Below, piece after piece: positions 1 to 8,547 of a stretch of 64,000 nucleotides of DNA. Both the position numbers and the translations under genes were made by a program. The notes under the pieces are model-generated. The model ran no database searches, was not told the DNA's origin, and saw only the letters and a list, made by a program, of their open reading frames with translations. This DNA is from Paenibacillus pinisoli (GTDB taxonomy: Bacteria > Bacillota > Bacilli > Paenibacillales > Paenibacillaceae), in the NCBI RefSeq assembly GCF_003605435.1, contig NZ_QXQB01000001.1:186001-250000 (forward strand). Reading direction: 5' to 3'. Each line of letters opens with the position of its first letter. Within the stretch, counting starts at the first letter, position 1.

Positions 1-1261
1 GAACTGAGCTTTGCTCCTTCAGCTTGGCAATGACCTGCTCAAGGCCCTTGTTCTCCTGCTTGAAGAAGTCGCTCATCGGACAAGCGACACGAGCCAGCCT
101 CTCCAGCACGTACGGGATATTGAAGGTTTGAACAGTCAGCCGTTCATTCACTTCCTCCCAATAAAGCGGTGTAGCAACTGTAGCATCCTCGTTCCCTCGC
201 GCCGAATACGGGCTGATGATCGTTTTGCCTGCCGCATGCTGAATATAATCAATGTACAGCCTGCCCCCGCGGTTTTTCTTCAATCTCTCGATCGTAAAAT
301 CATTTGGAAACTGCTCAACCAAATAATTGGCCAGGAATGATGTGAACACTCGGGCATCCTCGTAAGTCAAAGGGCTTTGCGAACCTATCGGAATATGGAT
401 CTGCAGCCCTTTGCCGCCCGAAATCTTGGGGTAGCTGACGATGCCGAAGGAGTCGAAGATTCGTTTCATCTCGATCGCCGCTTTCACTGCCAGCTGGAAT
501 TGCTCACGGCTCGGAGGATCCAGATCCAGCACGATTTCGAGCGGGCGGTCGGTTCTGATGAGCTGGAACGGAACGTGCAGCTCAATTGCCAGCTGATTGC
601 CCAGCCAGCACAGCGTTGACAGATCGTTGCAGACGATATACGACTTGTCGCCTTCACTTTCAGTGGCAATGAACGATGGCGCATAGTCGGGACAGTCCTT
701 CTGAAAAAACGACTCTCCAGGTATACCTTGCGGGCAACGGATAAGCGTCAATGCCCGATTACGCAGAAATGGCAGCATATAGGGCGAAATTTGAATGAGA
801 TAGGCGAGATAGCCCGCTTTGTCAATCTGGAGGCCCTTCCAAACCAGCTTCTCAGGATGCGTGATCCGCACATCAGGATGAAGGGCTGCATTGTCTCTAA
901 TGAGCCGATCCCAAGTGCATTCTGCAGCGGGTACAGCTAACTGAAACGAACCAAACGCCGGATCAGCCAATTCACGCCCTTCAATGGATTGGAAGGACAA
1001 TTCGACGCAAATCGCTGGGGCGACCGCCACATACGATTGGTCGGAATGGATCTGATTATGCAGAATCGTCTGCCGAAGGGTCTCCCGATCTTTGACGTTC
1101 AACCCGCGTTGGAACGCGCCCATCCTTATGATTTCACCACGCTCATATACGCCTACTGCAAAGGAATCCAGCTCTGGATTCAGTCCCGTTATGAAAAAAA
1201 CGCCTTTGTACCTCTCCCTTTGCCGCCGCTTGGGAAATGGTTGAAGAAGCCCGCTGCCCAT
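1..1261 (-). CDS. ligD: LigD-type NHEJ polymerase/primase with N-terminal ligase OB-fold remnant (3' end off window)
   Basis: The gene reads leftward off the window, so its C-terminus is missing. The start is ATG at 1261, preceded by GGAGG. The first ~130 residues resemble the OB-fold end of LigD ligase domains (FAVGVYERGEIIRMG, then ICVELSFQSIEGRELADPAF). A LigD polymerase domain follows, with THPEKLVW, the metal-binding EIVLDLDPPS, GGKGLQIHIP and YIQHAAGKTIISPYSAR. Family knowledge: LigD polymerases add nucleotides at broken DNA ends and act with Ku and a ligase. The nucleotidyltransferase half of the ligase is absent from this polypeptide, so adenylation would need a separate protein. Domain assignment is firm; the exact full length is unknown. 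Confidence 0.87.
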   Translation of the reverse strand, partial: MGSGLLQPFPKRRQRERYKGVFFITGLNPELDSFAVGVYERGEIIRMGAFQRGLNVKDRETLRQTILHNQIHSDQSYVAVAPAICVELSFQSIEGRELADPAFGSFQLAVPAAECTWDRLIRDNAALHPDVRITHPEKLVWKGLQIDKAGYLAYLIQISPYMLPFLRNRALTLIRCPQGIPGESFFQKDCPDYAPSFIATESEGDKSYIVCNDLSTLCWLGNQLAIELHVPFQLIRTDRPLEIVLDLDPPSREQFQLAVKAAIEMKRIFDSFGIVSYPKISGGKGLQIHIPIGSQSPLTYEDARVFTSFLANYLVEQFPNDFTIERLKKNRGGRLYIDYIQHAAGKTIISPYSARGNEDATVATPLYWEEVNERLTVQTFNIPYVLERLARVACPMSDFFKQENKGLEQVIAKLKEQSSV

Positions 1262-1394
1262 CCCACCCCTCCGCCTTTCATCTGGGTTGTTTTGGCAATA
1301 GCATGTCCATTCCCGCAGCGATTATCCGGCTGGCCTTGTCAAAGAGGATGCCTATGGCATCGATATTGCAGTTGGTTGCAGCTTCGATAGAAGC

Positions 1395-2174
1395 CTATAG
1401 CTTAAACTGCAAGATATGTTGACGGCAGATCGTTTCGAATCCAAGCGACCGATACAACCGAATAGCGCTGGCATTATGCTCCACCACATTCAAATATACC
1501 TGATCGCTAATGGCATAACCGGACCGCGTCAGCTGTGCGCTGATTTTCCTTCCATAGCCCCGGTTCCGCCAGTCCGCATCCGTGCCGATATTGCCGAGCT
1601 CCACATACTCTTTCGAATAAATATGATAGCCGCCCAGCGCGACTAGCTCATTCTCTGCCCATATGCCATAGAACGGATTGTGCAGCTCTTCCTTGGAAAA
1701 AGCCATCATGTTCCACTCTGTCAGCCTGGACTTAATCCGTTGATAACTCTCCTGCTCAAGGCGAACGACTTGCGCATCAACGGGAGGAAGATTCGTCAAG
1801 GGCTGGTGCTTCATGAGCATAATGGGAATCGGCAGGCTATCCGTCTCCAGCTGCCGGACAAGCAAATCCTTGACTTCCGTATTCACCATACAGCTTCCGA
1901 CGGCCCCTGTCGGCAGCGCCAGACATTCTTGCAGAAATCGTTGAACACGCTTCGCTTGGAAGCCCGTATGGATCGGATAGACTGAGAAAGCATGAAACGG
2001 CAGTCCCCGGCAATATGCCATCACACCCAGCAGCTCTCCGTCCGCAGTGAATTGCCCGGCATGTATGGTATGAGGCCGGCGTGAGGTCAAATAAGAGTAA
2101 TAAAGAAAATGCCCCTCCCTCTCAATGGCAGACAAGAGGCCGTCCATTTCCTCCGTTTTTAATAAGCGAATCAT
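1395..2174 (-). CDS. GNAT-family N-acetyltransferase
   Basis: About 259 residues. I chose ATG at 2174 because AAGGAG lies 8 nt upstream; the in-frame codon further upstream overlaps this site. The C-terminal half carries the acetyl-CoA fold: a beta strand ending in LGNIGTDADWRNRGYGRKIS (the Q/RxxGxG/A loop region), then NASAIRLYRSLGFE, the usual last helix and strand. The N-terminal ~120 residues look like a divergent second GNAT-like half, as in FR47-type proteins. The acceptor is not predictable. It lies 133 bp before the LigD-type gene on the same strand, with no terminator seen between them. Confidence 0.8.
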   Translation of the reverse strand: MIRLLKTEEMDGLLSAIEREGHFLYYSYLTSRRPHTIHAGQFTADGELLGVMAYCRGLPFHAFSVYPIHTGFQAKRVQRFLQECLALPTGAVGSCMVNTEVKDLLVRQLETDSLPIPIMLMKHQPLTNLPPVDAQVVRLEQESYQRIKSRLTEWNMMAFSKEELHNPFYGIWAENELVALGGYHIYSKEYVELGNIGTDADWRNRGYGRKISAQLTRSGYAISDQVYLNVVEHNASAIRLYRSLGFETICRQHILQFKL

Positions 2175-2320
2175 TAGGGTTCTCCTTCTATGCTGCATCT
2201 AAAATAGGAACGCGCAGTGCTGCTTGTGGGTTTACACAGTTGCATGATGCATGATTGCCAGCACGGCCGCTTTCTCCATTTAACCATAGCGTGCATTCAG
2301 GGCAAATAGCTTTTTTTCGC

Positions 2321-2350
2321 AAAAAAGAAGAAGGGCTCCCGGGAGCCCTT
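2321..2350 (-). terminator. Intrinsic terminator of the glucanase gene
   Basis: A perfect 10-bp stem (AAGGGCTCCC/GGGAGCCCTT, 2331-2350) is followed on the minus strand by a T-rich tract. It lies 26 bp after the glucanase stop codon. Confidence 0.8.
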
Positions 2351-2375
2351 CCTCTGCTGGTCTGACTTAACGTCA

Positions 2376-5300
2376 TTACTGGATTGTAAGATTAAAGCCA
2401 TTCTGAATAAAGTACAGGTTCGGATGTGCAATATCATTGGTTGTCAAATTATTGAAGGTGGCAGAACCGTTGCCTGTATACGTGTAGATCGCAGCGCCAG
2501 GATGCGGTGACGAGAAGCGTGAAGTCAGAACGCCGTCTTTGCCGGTGCCGTTAATGTTGATGTTGTTGAAGACGATATTTTCGAAGCCGCCGCCGTAGCC
2601 GAACTGAATGGCGCTCCGCTGCGTGTTGATGATATCGATATTGGTGAACGTGACGTTTTTGATCGGATCATTGGATGCTTCCAGATCGATCGCACCGCGC
2701 TCGCCGTTGTACAGATCTCGGCTGGTGCCGCTGTTAATGATCGTGGTATCCGAGAATACGATGCCGGTGTTGTTCTGGAAGTGGTAGCCTGGGAATACCG
2801 TGTTCATCCGGATTGCGGAGCCGCCGACCGTATCCACGATGAGATTATGCATCGCTTTGTGGCCGCTGCCGCCGAAGAAGGCGATGCCGGCTGCACGCCA
2901 GTTGTTCTCAATCGTATTGTAGGAGAACGTGTTGTTCACTCCTGCAGGAGCGCCATTCACGTTGCTGGTCCAGACAGCCAAGCCGTCGTCGCCGTTATTG
3001 CGGATGCTGCTGTTGCGTACTGTGGAGTTGCTCGTGCCTTGCGCGAAGTTGACACCGTCGGCAAGGTTGTTGCGGATCCGGCTGTTCTCAATGACAAGCC
3101 CGTTCGCAATAATGGCTGGCGTATGAGCATAGTCGCCTACCCAGAAGCCGCATTCGAAATGCTCCACCCATACATTGTGGACCTTGGAGTTAGTCCCGAA
3201 GTTATCCATAAACCCTTTGTACACAGCCTGCTCGCCATAGCGGGAGCGCAGGTTGGAATTCATGTAGATATGGCTGAAATCCAGCTGGCCCGTCACGCGG
3301 AACGAAATGCCGCCGGAAGCTTGATTCGGATTCGTAAACTGGATGTTGGTATGCCAGATGCCGGCACCCATAATGGTAATGTTGTTGATTTTGTTCGCTA
3401 CGCTGCCGATTTTCCACATGTTGCCGAGGTGGAATGTGCCAGCTGGGATATACAAAATCTTGCCGGAGGAAACTGCCGCATTAACAGCTGCCTCGAACGC
3501 TGCAAGGTCGTCTTGGCCGTCATTCGCTACTGCCCCGAAATCGGTTACGGAGACCGAGTTCGCCGGACGCGCAATGGCGGCAGGCACAGCTTCAATCTCC
3601 AGGAAGTCTACGCCATATTCCAGGCTGTCGGCACCCGACTTCTGAATGCGGATCGTGTCTCCAGGCTGCAGCGGCGTATCCATCTTCCAGTGGACTTCGT
3701 CGAAGCGGAAGAGAGGACGTCCGCCAGCCGGCGTATCAGCCGGATGGTCGCTGGAGAAGTACTGCCAGCTGTAATAGGATGTAAGCGGCACGGTCTTGGC
3801 TTTTACTCCGTTGACATAGACATCAAGCGAGCCATTAAGGCCCATGCCATTAGCGGAATCCGGCATCGTGAATCTCATCGTCACACCGTCCCCGCCCTCA
3901 CCCGGACGAATGGTCCATTGCGCGTAGGAGCCATTCGAAGGAAGCGCGATATAACGCTGTCCGGATGCTTCCGAAGCAGTCAGCGCTTGATCGAAGTTAG
4001 GCGCAGATTGCAGGGTAGCTCCGCCGCCTCTTGCAGCGTCATCCGTATCGTAGCGGGTATACGGCATGCTGGCTCCTCGCTGGGCATAGACAACCAGATT
4101 CGTATTGCTCACATTGTTGGACTGCTTGATCGGCAATTCGTTCCCATCCGCTGCGATCGTCGTCGTCAGCGTATAAGTGCCCGGCGAAGCCGTCCAAGTG
4201 CCCGGAAGCGTTACGTTGACCGAAGCTCCTGCGGCGAGTACGCCCGTGTATGAGCCGCTGAACGATTGGAGCGTGGAGCCTGCCGGATTTTTCAGAGCGA
4301 CTGTTACACCGTGAGCGCCGCCCGCAGATGCGATATTGCCTTGGTTTTTCAAGTTAACTGTCAATGCGACTGCATTGCCCGCCACCGGATTGCTTGGCGT
4401 CCAGGATACAGTTCCGACGAGGTCGGAGCTGGACACAGCCGCAACAACAAGCGGCGTCGCATGGGTATAGCTGTTATTGGATTCATTCAATTCGATAACG
4501 GAATTGTTCTCATCCACTTTCGCGTTAACGGTATAAGAAGCTGCAGTTCGGGTACCTGCGTTCAGCGATACCGTAGTCGAAGCGCCCGCTGCCAGACCGT
4601 TGACAGGAGCGGAGCCCGCCAGCGTATTGTTCAGATAGAAGTTGACCGTTGTAGCGCCGGAAGGAGCAGTTCCGTTGTTTTTGACCGTGGCATTCAGCGT
4701 GATGGCATTGGTCTCGATTGGCGATGCCGGCGACCAAGACATATCTGTAATGATCAGATCCGGATTAGCAGAAGGCGTGCCGAATACTTGGAATTCCGCC
4801 ACTTGTCCTGCCGATGCCCCGGAATTTGCCGTGAAGTTCAGCTGCAGGCGCTTCACCGTTGCGGTAACAGGAATTGTAACCGTATTGCCTGAAGCCGGAT
4901 TGAAGGTATAGGACTGAGACGATACCAAATTGCTGAAGGTTGTCGTCGATTGGTTATGCCCCAATACTTGAATCGTCTGAGTGCGTGTGCTCCATGCCGT
5001 TGAAGGATTCAGCTTCAGCACAATGGATGTAACATCATGATTCGATCCCAAGTCAAGCGTCAGCGTGCTCGGATTGCCCCCGCCCTCCCAATAAGTGTCG
5101 GTGCTGTTGTCATTGGCGTTGGCCGCGACAAATGTGAAGGTGCTGGAGGATGCGGTGATCGGCTTGCCGACCGCAATATTGCTGCCCGGAGGCGGCGTTG
5201 GCGTCGCAGTCGGTGTTGGCGTTGGCGTTGGTGTTGGTGTTGGTGTTGGTGTTGGCGTGGATGTCGGAGTCGGTGTTGGAGTTGAACTAGCCGCCTCTAC

Positions 5301-6227
5301 TGTAATTTGATCAAGATTAACGTTGCCGGAATCGCCTGGATCATATTTGTACGCAATGGTATTCGACCCAGCGTTCAAATTGACGGTTTCCGCTTTGTTG
5401 CCCCAAGTATCCCAGTTCGCTAGATTAGGCAAGTTCGTCTGCCGGAGCCTTGTACCGTTCACATAGAGGCTGAGCGTCTTGTCGCTTCCGCTCGCATTGG
5501 CATATTTCAGCGTCACATTATGATTGCCGCCCGCTTGCGCCTGTACAGTAAAGGTTGTAGCCGCGCCTTGAGTCCAATAGCCGTCCACGAAGCCTGTGCC
5601 GGCGTAGCCGCTATGATCGGTATTGACTTTGGCTCCGCCGGAGAGGGCAGCCGCTTCCGCTTGATACGTGCCTGACGGCTGCGGAGTCGCAGAAGGCGTC
5701 GGCGTCGGGCCGCTTGCGCCATAGATCTCGAATTCGGAAAGCTGCGCAGCCGGCCAGCCTGTATTGTTCGTCACTTGAAGTCGGACGTAGCGCGTGCTCG
5801 TCGGATCAAAGCTGATCGTCACGGAGTTGCCCGCTACAGCCGGATTGAATACATAATTCGCCGATCCGACGATCGTCGAATACGTCGATCCGTTCGAGCT
5901 GCCTTGAACGGTAAGCGTCTGCGTCCGAGTCTCCCAGTTCGCAGGAAGCTTCAATACAATTTGATCGATGCTGGTGCTTGCACCCAGATCTGCTTGAATC
6001 CATTGCGGAAAAGCGTTATTCGTGCTCTCCCAGTAAGTGCCTTGATTGCTGTCCTTTACATTATTCGGACTGTAGGTTTGGGATTGGCCGCTTGCCGTTA
6101 TGGTTTTGCCTAATGTCAGATTTGGCCCTCCTGCCGCCTCTACCGGTTCACCCGGTCCAACTGACTGGAACAATGTGGTTATTAGCAGGGCTGCTATTAG
6201 CGACCATGCAACATACTTGGTGCGCAT
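2376..6227 (-). CDS. Secreted GH87 alpha-1,3-glucanase (mutanase)
   Basis: 1283 residues, ATG at 6227 with GGAGGAGG upstream. Order: signal peptide (1-31), discoidin domain (33-170), CBM6/35-like domain (186-311), Thr-Pro linker (314-347), second discoidin domain (350-483), two CARDB-like domains (488-595, 601-713), beta-sandwich (720-885) and a right-handed beta-helix (890-end) with TDFGAVANDGQDD. This is the layout I recall for Bacillus circulans Agl-KA and Paenibacillus Agl-FH1. The helix holds LADGVNF and NNGDDGLAVW, placing Asp1057, Asp1080 and Asp1081 at the 23/24-residue spacing I recall for the catalytic Asp1045/1068/1069 of Agl-FH1. It should hydrolyse alpha-1,3-glucan of fungal walls or dental mutan outside the cell. 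A cre-like box upstream suggests catabolite control. Confidence 0.93.
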   Translation of the reverse strand: MRTKYVAWSLIAALLITTLFQSVGPGEPVEAAGGPNLTLGKTITASGQSQTYSPNNVKDSNQGTYWESTNNAFPQWIQADLGASTSIDQIVLKLPANWETRTQTLTVQGSSNGSTYSTIVGSANYVFNPAVAGNSVTISFDPTSTRYVRLQVTNNTGWPAAQLSEFEIYGASGPTPTPSATPQPSGTYQAEAAALSGGAKVNTDHSGYAGTGFVDGYWTQGAATTFTVQAQAGGNHNVTLKYANASGSDKTLSLYVNGTRLRQTNLPNLANWDTWGNKAETVNLNAGSNTIAYKYDPGDSGNVNLDQITVEAASSTPTPTPTSTPTPTPTPTPTPTPTPTATPTPPPGSNIAVGKPITASSSTFTFVAANANDNSTDTYWEGGGNPSTLTLDLGSNHDVTSIVLKLNPSTAWSTRTQTIQVLGHNQSTTTFSNLVSSQSYTFNPASGNTVTIPVTATVKRLQLNFTANSGASAGQVAEFQVFGTPSANPDLIITDMSWSPASPIETNAITLNATVKNNGTAPSGATTVNFYLNNTLAGSAPVNGLAAGASTTVSLNAGTRTAASYTVNAKVDENNSVIELNESNNSYTHATPLVVAAVSSSDLVGTVSWTPSNPVAGNAVALTVNLKNQGNIASAGGAHGVTVALKNPAGSTLQSFSGSYTGVLAAGASVNVTLPGTWTASPGTYTLTTTIAADGNELPIKQSNNVSNTNLVVYAQRGASMPYTRYDTDDAARGGGATLQSAPNFDQALTASEASGQRYIALPSNGSYAQWTIRPGEGGDGVTMRFTMPDSANGMGLNGSLDVYVNGVKAKTVPLTSYYSWQYFSSDHPADTPAGGRPLFRFDEVHWKMDTPLQPGDTIRIQKSGADSLEYGVDFLEIEAVPAAIARPANSVSVTDFGAVANDGQDDLAAFEAAVNAAVSSGKILYIPAGTFHLGNMWKIGSVANKINNITIMGAGIWHTNIQFTNPNQASGGISFRVTGQLDFSHIYMNSNLRSRYGEQAVYKGFMDNFGTNSKVHNVWVEHFECGFWVGDYAHTPAIIANGLVIENSRIRNNLADGVNFAQGTSNSTVRNSSIRNNGDDGLAVWTSNVNGAPAGVNNTFSYNTIENNWRAAGIAFFGGSGHKAMHNLIVDTVGGSAIRMNTVFPGYHFQNNTGIVFSDTTIINSGTSRDLYNGERGAIDLEASNDPIKNVTFTNIDIINTQRSAIQFGYGGGFENIVFNNININGTGKDGVLTSRFSSPHPGAAIYTYTGNGSATFNNLTTNDIAHPNLYFIQNGFNLTIQ
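5197..5285 (-). repeat. Hexanucleotide repeat coding the Thr-Pro linker
   Basis: Near-perfect tandem copies of GTTGGT/GTTGGC (plus-strand reading) encode the (TP)n linker of the glucanase. A tract like this is prone to slippage in steps of two residues, so linker length may vary between strains. Confidence 0.85.
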
Positions 6228-6285
6228 TTTATTCCTCCTCCATCTTTTTAGGTGCGAGAGAATGGTGAAGCCTAAATCGTCATAC

Positions 6286-6299
6286 TGGAAGCGATTACA
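6286..6299 (-). promoter_or_regulatory. Candidate CcpA cre box upstream of the glucanase
   Basis: TGGAAGCGATTACA on the plus strand fits the palindromic cre consensus TGNAANCGNTNNCA at every fixed position. It lies 59 bp upstream of the glucanase start codon, where CcpA binding would block transcription. Consensus knowledge is from Bacillus; function here is inferred. Confidence 0.6.
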
Positions 6300-6640
6300 T
6301 TTCGCCCTAGTTCAAAGTCGTCATATCCTCATCTTCCTTCTCCTCTCATCGACAGATTTTTGACATCTTCTTACTTGCCATACAATTTCATTATAGAAAT
6401 GGATTCCTCTAAGCTATAGAAGCATTTCTACGGAAAATGTATGCGTTTCCAAGATGATCGTCTTTTCATTTCCTATGTTTGGAATTAATGTTTGTACATC
6501 TCAATAAGAACGGTTAGCAATCCCATGAATCCCGTCTGCTGTGCCTCGAAGGATAATTTGGACTTATCTGACACACGCTATTGCCGTTGGGAAATGGATG
6601 AGTGACCCAACAGAACATGCGAAATAAAGGAGCCAAGTTC
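6300..6640. other. Divergent intergenic region, glucanase / CBS protein
   Basis: AT-rich region between divergent genes. It must hold promoters for both. A TATAAT-like element (minus strand, near 6390) has no convincing -35 box. No ORF with a ribosome binding site was seen. Confidence 0.5.
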
Positions 6641-7078
6641 ATGAAAGCTGTAAGAGAATTGATGTCCACCGATTGCAAAACGGTTACACTGAAGGACAAT
6701 GTCCATGAAATTGCCGTCTTAATGGCTGAAAATGATACTGGATTCGTACCAGTAGTCGAGGCAGATAACCAAGGCAAAGTGATCGGGGTCGTTACAGACC
6801 GTGATTTGGTCATTCGGGGATATGCGCAGAAACGTCCGGGCTCCTGTCCGGTGCAGGATGTCATGAGTGATCAATTGATCACGATCTCGCCGGAGCAAGA
6901 TGCAGAAGAAGCAGCCGATCTGATGGCAAAGCATCAGATTCGCCGGCTTCCAGTAGTGGACAACGGAAAGCTGGTAGGCATCATTTCGCTTGGCGATCTG
7001 TCGCTAGGCAGCACAACCGGCCGTGATGCCGGAATCGCCTTGAGCGAAATCTCCGAGGATCATCATTATTTGCAATAG
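6641..7078 (+). CDS. CBS-domain-pair protein
   Basis: 145 residues. Start ATG at 6641 with AAAGGAG 8 nt upstream; an in-frame start at 6602 lacks a good site. Two CBS motifs: residues ~7-60 (VRELMSTDCKTVTLKDNVHE ... GVVTDRDLVIRG) and ~70-125 (VQDVMSDQLITISPEQD ... RLPVVDNGKLVGIISLGDL). A pair forms a Bateman module, which binds adenine nucleotides and usually regulates a partner enzyme or channel. No other domain is present, so this is a stand-alone module like B. subtilis YhcV/YlbB-type proteins. Target unknown. It is a single-gene unit with its own terminator. Confidence 0.88.
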   Translation: MKAVRELMSTDCKTVTLKDNVHEIAVLMAENDTGFVPVVEADNQGKVIGVVTDRDLVIRGYAQKRPGSCPVQDVMSDQLITISPEQDAEEAADLMAKHQIRRLPVVDNGKLVGIISLGDLSLGSTTGRDAGIALSEISEDHHYLQ

Positions 7079-7096
7079 CATAAGCCGCAAGACATA

Positions 7097-7143
7097 AACA
7101 AGGAGCTCCCTTGCGCATCCGTGCTTGGAGCTCCTTGTTTTTG
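7097..7143 (+). terminator. Intrinsic terminator of the CBS-protein gene
   Basis: Stem AACAAGGAGCTCC/GGAGCTCCTTGTT with a 16-nt loop and a T5 tail on the plus strand, starting 18 bp after the stop codon. Confidence 0.85.
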
Positions 7144-7163
7144 ATCATGAGCCTTTCAGTTGT

Positions 7164-7505
7164 CTATTCAAAAACAGCTTGCATAGAGGTAATTGCCGTA
7201 TAAGCGGACGGATACGCCGTCACGTTGTAGACGCCGCTTGGCAAGGTAAAATAAGAATATCCGATCGACCCTCCATTGGCTTGCTCCAATAAATATTGAC
7301 CGCTTGCCGTGCGAACAACAACAGACCAGCTTGGATTGCCGCCATCTTCGGTTGCGCTTGCGACTGCATGTACCGTTACCTTCAGGGTTCCGCTGCCTGA
7401 TACAGTTCGCGTCAACGAGCCAATCGTTGCCGATGCCGACAGAACCGGCAGCAAAGCCATCATGATGGCGCTAAGCAGCATGATGGACATCATCCTTTTT
7501 TTCAT
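7164..7505 (-). CDS. Small secreted protein of unknown function
   Basis: 113 residues from ATG at 7505. A weak AAGGGA lies 9 nt upstream; an in-frame start at 7553 would add 16 residues before an otherwise typical signal peptide. Residues 1-27 form the signal (MKKRMMS, hydrophobic core, ASA). The mature part is ~85 residues, rich in Ser, Gly and Thr, with alternating beta-strand character (SGTLKVTVHAV, PSWSVVVRTASGQYLLEQA, PSGVYNVTAYPSAYTA), compatible with a small beta-sandwich. No Cys and no recognised family. Confidence 0.65.
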   Translation of the reverse strand: MKKRMMSIMLLSAIMMALLPVLSASATIGSLTRTVSGSGTLKVTVHAVASATEDGGNPSWSVVVRTASGQYLLEQANGGSIGYSYFTLPSGVYNVTAYPSAYTAITSMQAVFE

Positions 7506-7676
7506 CCCAACACATCCCTTAATTTTAATGGAATACTTTCGATGTAATGGCACCTCCCTACTTGAAAAATATATACTCGCCTATTTAAAAGTTATTAATA
7601 ATTGCACGCATCGCAAACATCTTTAACGGATCTATATATGTGTATGAGAGGGATATTTCCTATTCGAATTGCATAC

Positions 7677-7702
7677 AAAAAGAACCGCATGATTGCGGTT
7701 CT
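7677..7702 (-). terminator. Intrinsic terminator downstream of rhomboid gene
   Basis: AGAACCGCATGATTGCGGTTCT (7681-7702; 9-bp stem) followed on the minus strand by TTTTT. It lies 32 bp past the frame-corrected rhomboid stop (7734) but inside the frameshifted reading frame, which runs on to 7660. Confidence 0.85.
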
Positions 7703-7733
7703 CCCTGAATAATTGTGCAGGATCCCTTGCTAG

Positions 7734-8355
7734 TTACACACCATAACGTCTCGCTCTTCTTTTGATAATCGTACTTAGAATCGCCATGAACAAAAATCCG
7801 CTCGACGAATCCTCCCAAATGGGCGTACAAATCCACATTCGGTACGATGATGGAGTATACAATACCGATAATGAGAATGATCGTGATGGTTTTGGAGCTA
7901 TCCGCATCGAGCACATCTTTCCTGAAGAGCGATAAGAACAAGTACGCCCCATATACGCCGTAGATTCCGCCCGATGCCCCCGCCCCGATATACAGATCAT
8001 GGTGCAGGAAATAACTGAAGATGTTGCCTGTGATACCGGAAGCCAAATAAAGCACGGCAAATTTCCACATGCCCAGCATTCTTTCCAGCGGTGCTGCAAA
8101 TACGTATAGCGAGAAGCTGTTCATGAGCAGATGCATAAAGCCAATGTGGAGAAACATGGAGGCAACGAAGCGCCAAAACTCAGGTTCAATTGCCCCTCCT
8201 CCGAACATGGCGCCAAATCGGTACAGCGTCTCCACTTGAGTCGAGCCTCCCGACAACTCCAATACGCCAAACATAACCAAATTGATAACAATAATAATGC
8301 TGATCACCGGATACAGCCTTATATACTCCCGCAAGCTTTCTCTTCGTAGAAACAT
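7734..8355 (-). pseudogene. Rhomboid intramembrane serine protease, frameshifted in the last membrane helix
   Basis: Start ATG at 8355 with GAGG upstream. Typical six-helix rhomboid: FWRFVASMFLHIGFMHLLMN, catalytic serine in GAGASGGIYGVYGA, and catalytic histidine in VDLYAHLGGFV. Just after this histidine (forward 7801-7806) the frame breaks. The open frame gives a polar tail (ERIFVHGDSKYDYQKK) to a stop at 7660. Skipping one base restores SGFLFMAILSTIIKRRARR, a normal last helix and basic tail, with a stop at 7734. The terminator then falls after the gene instead of inside it. I infer a one-base insertion or sequencing error. Intact members cleave membrane proteins within the bilayer. Confidence 0.75.
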
Positions 8356-8511
8356 AAGTTAACCGTCCTCTTCTCGCTCTTAAATGCGTATGATGTTGAC
8401 TTACCCATGCTGCATGGTCATTAGATCAGGTATGTAATGTCCATTATAGTTCAAACGGAATAAACTGTTCAAATCCGCTCAAGCAAAATAAACCATTCTG
8501 ATGACAATGAG

Positions 8512-8530
8512 ACCCGTTGTTCAGACGGGT
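8512..8530 (-). terminator. Weak hairpin after the giant secreted-protein operon
   Basis: ACCCGTTGTTCAGACGGGT forms a 6-bp stem 17 bp after the 8548 stop. Only a poor T tract follows on the minus strand, so termination here is uncertain. Confidence 0.35.
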
Positions 8531-8547
8531 TAATACTTATACGCACG

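Noticed and set aside
1262..1394. An open stretch of 38 codons directly in frame after the GNAT stop (ends at an Arg then TGA)
   Set aside because: No start codon or ribosome site of its own, and the GNAT protein ends at its normal family position, so chance openness is likelier than a read-through extension.
2781..4253. 490-codon plus-strand open frame antisense to the glucanase
   Set aside because: It is a shadow of a GC-rich, strongly biased coding frame on the opposite strand, with no domain signal or ribosome site.
5197..5285. CRISPR-like or satellite repeat
   Set aside because: The 6-bp units are in frame and encode the Thr-Pro linker; there are no spacers.
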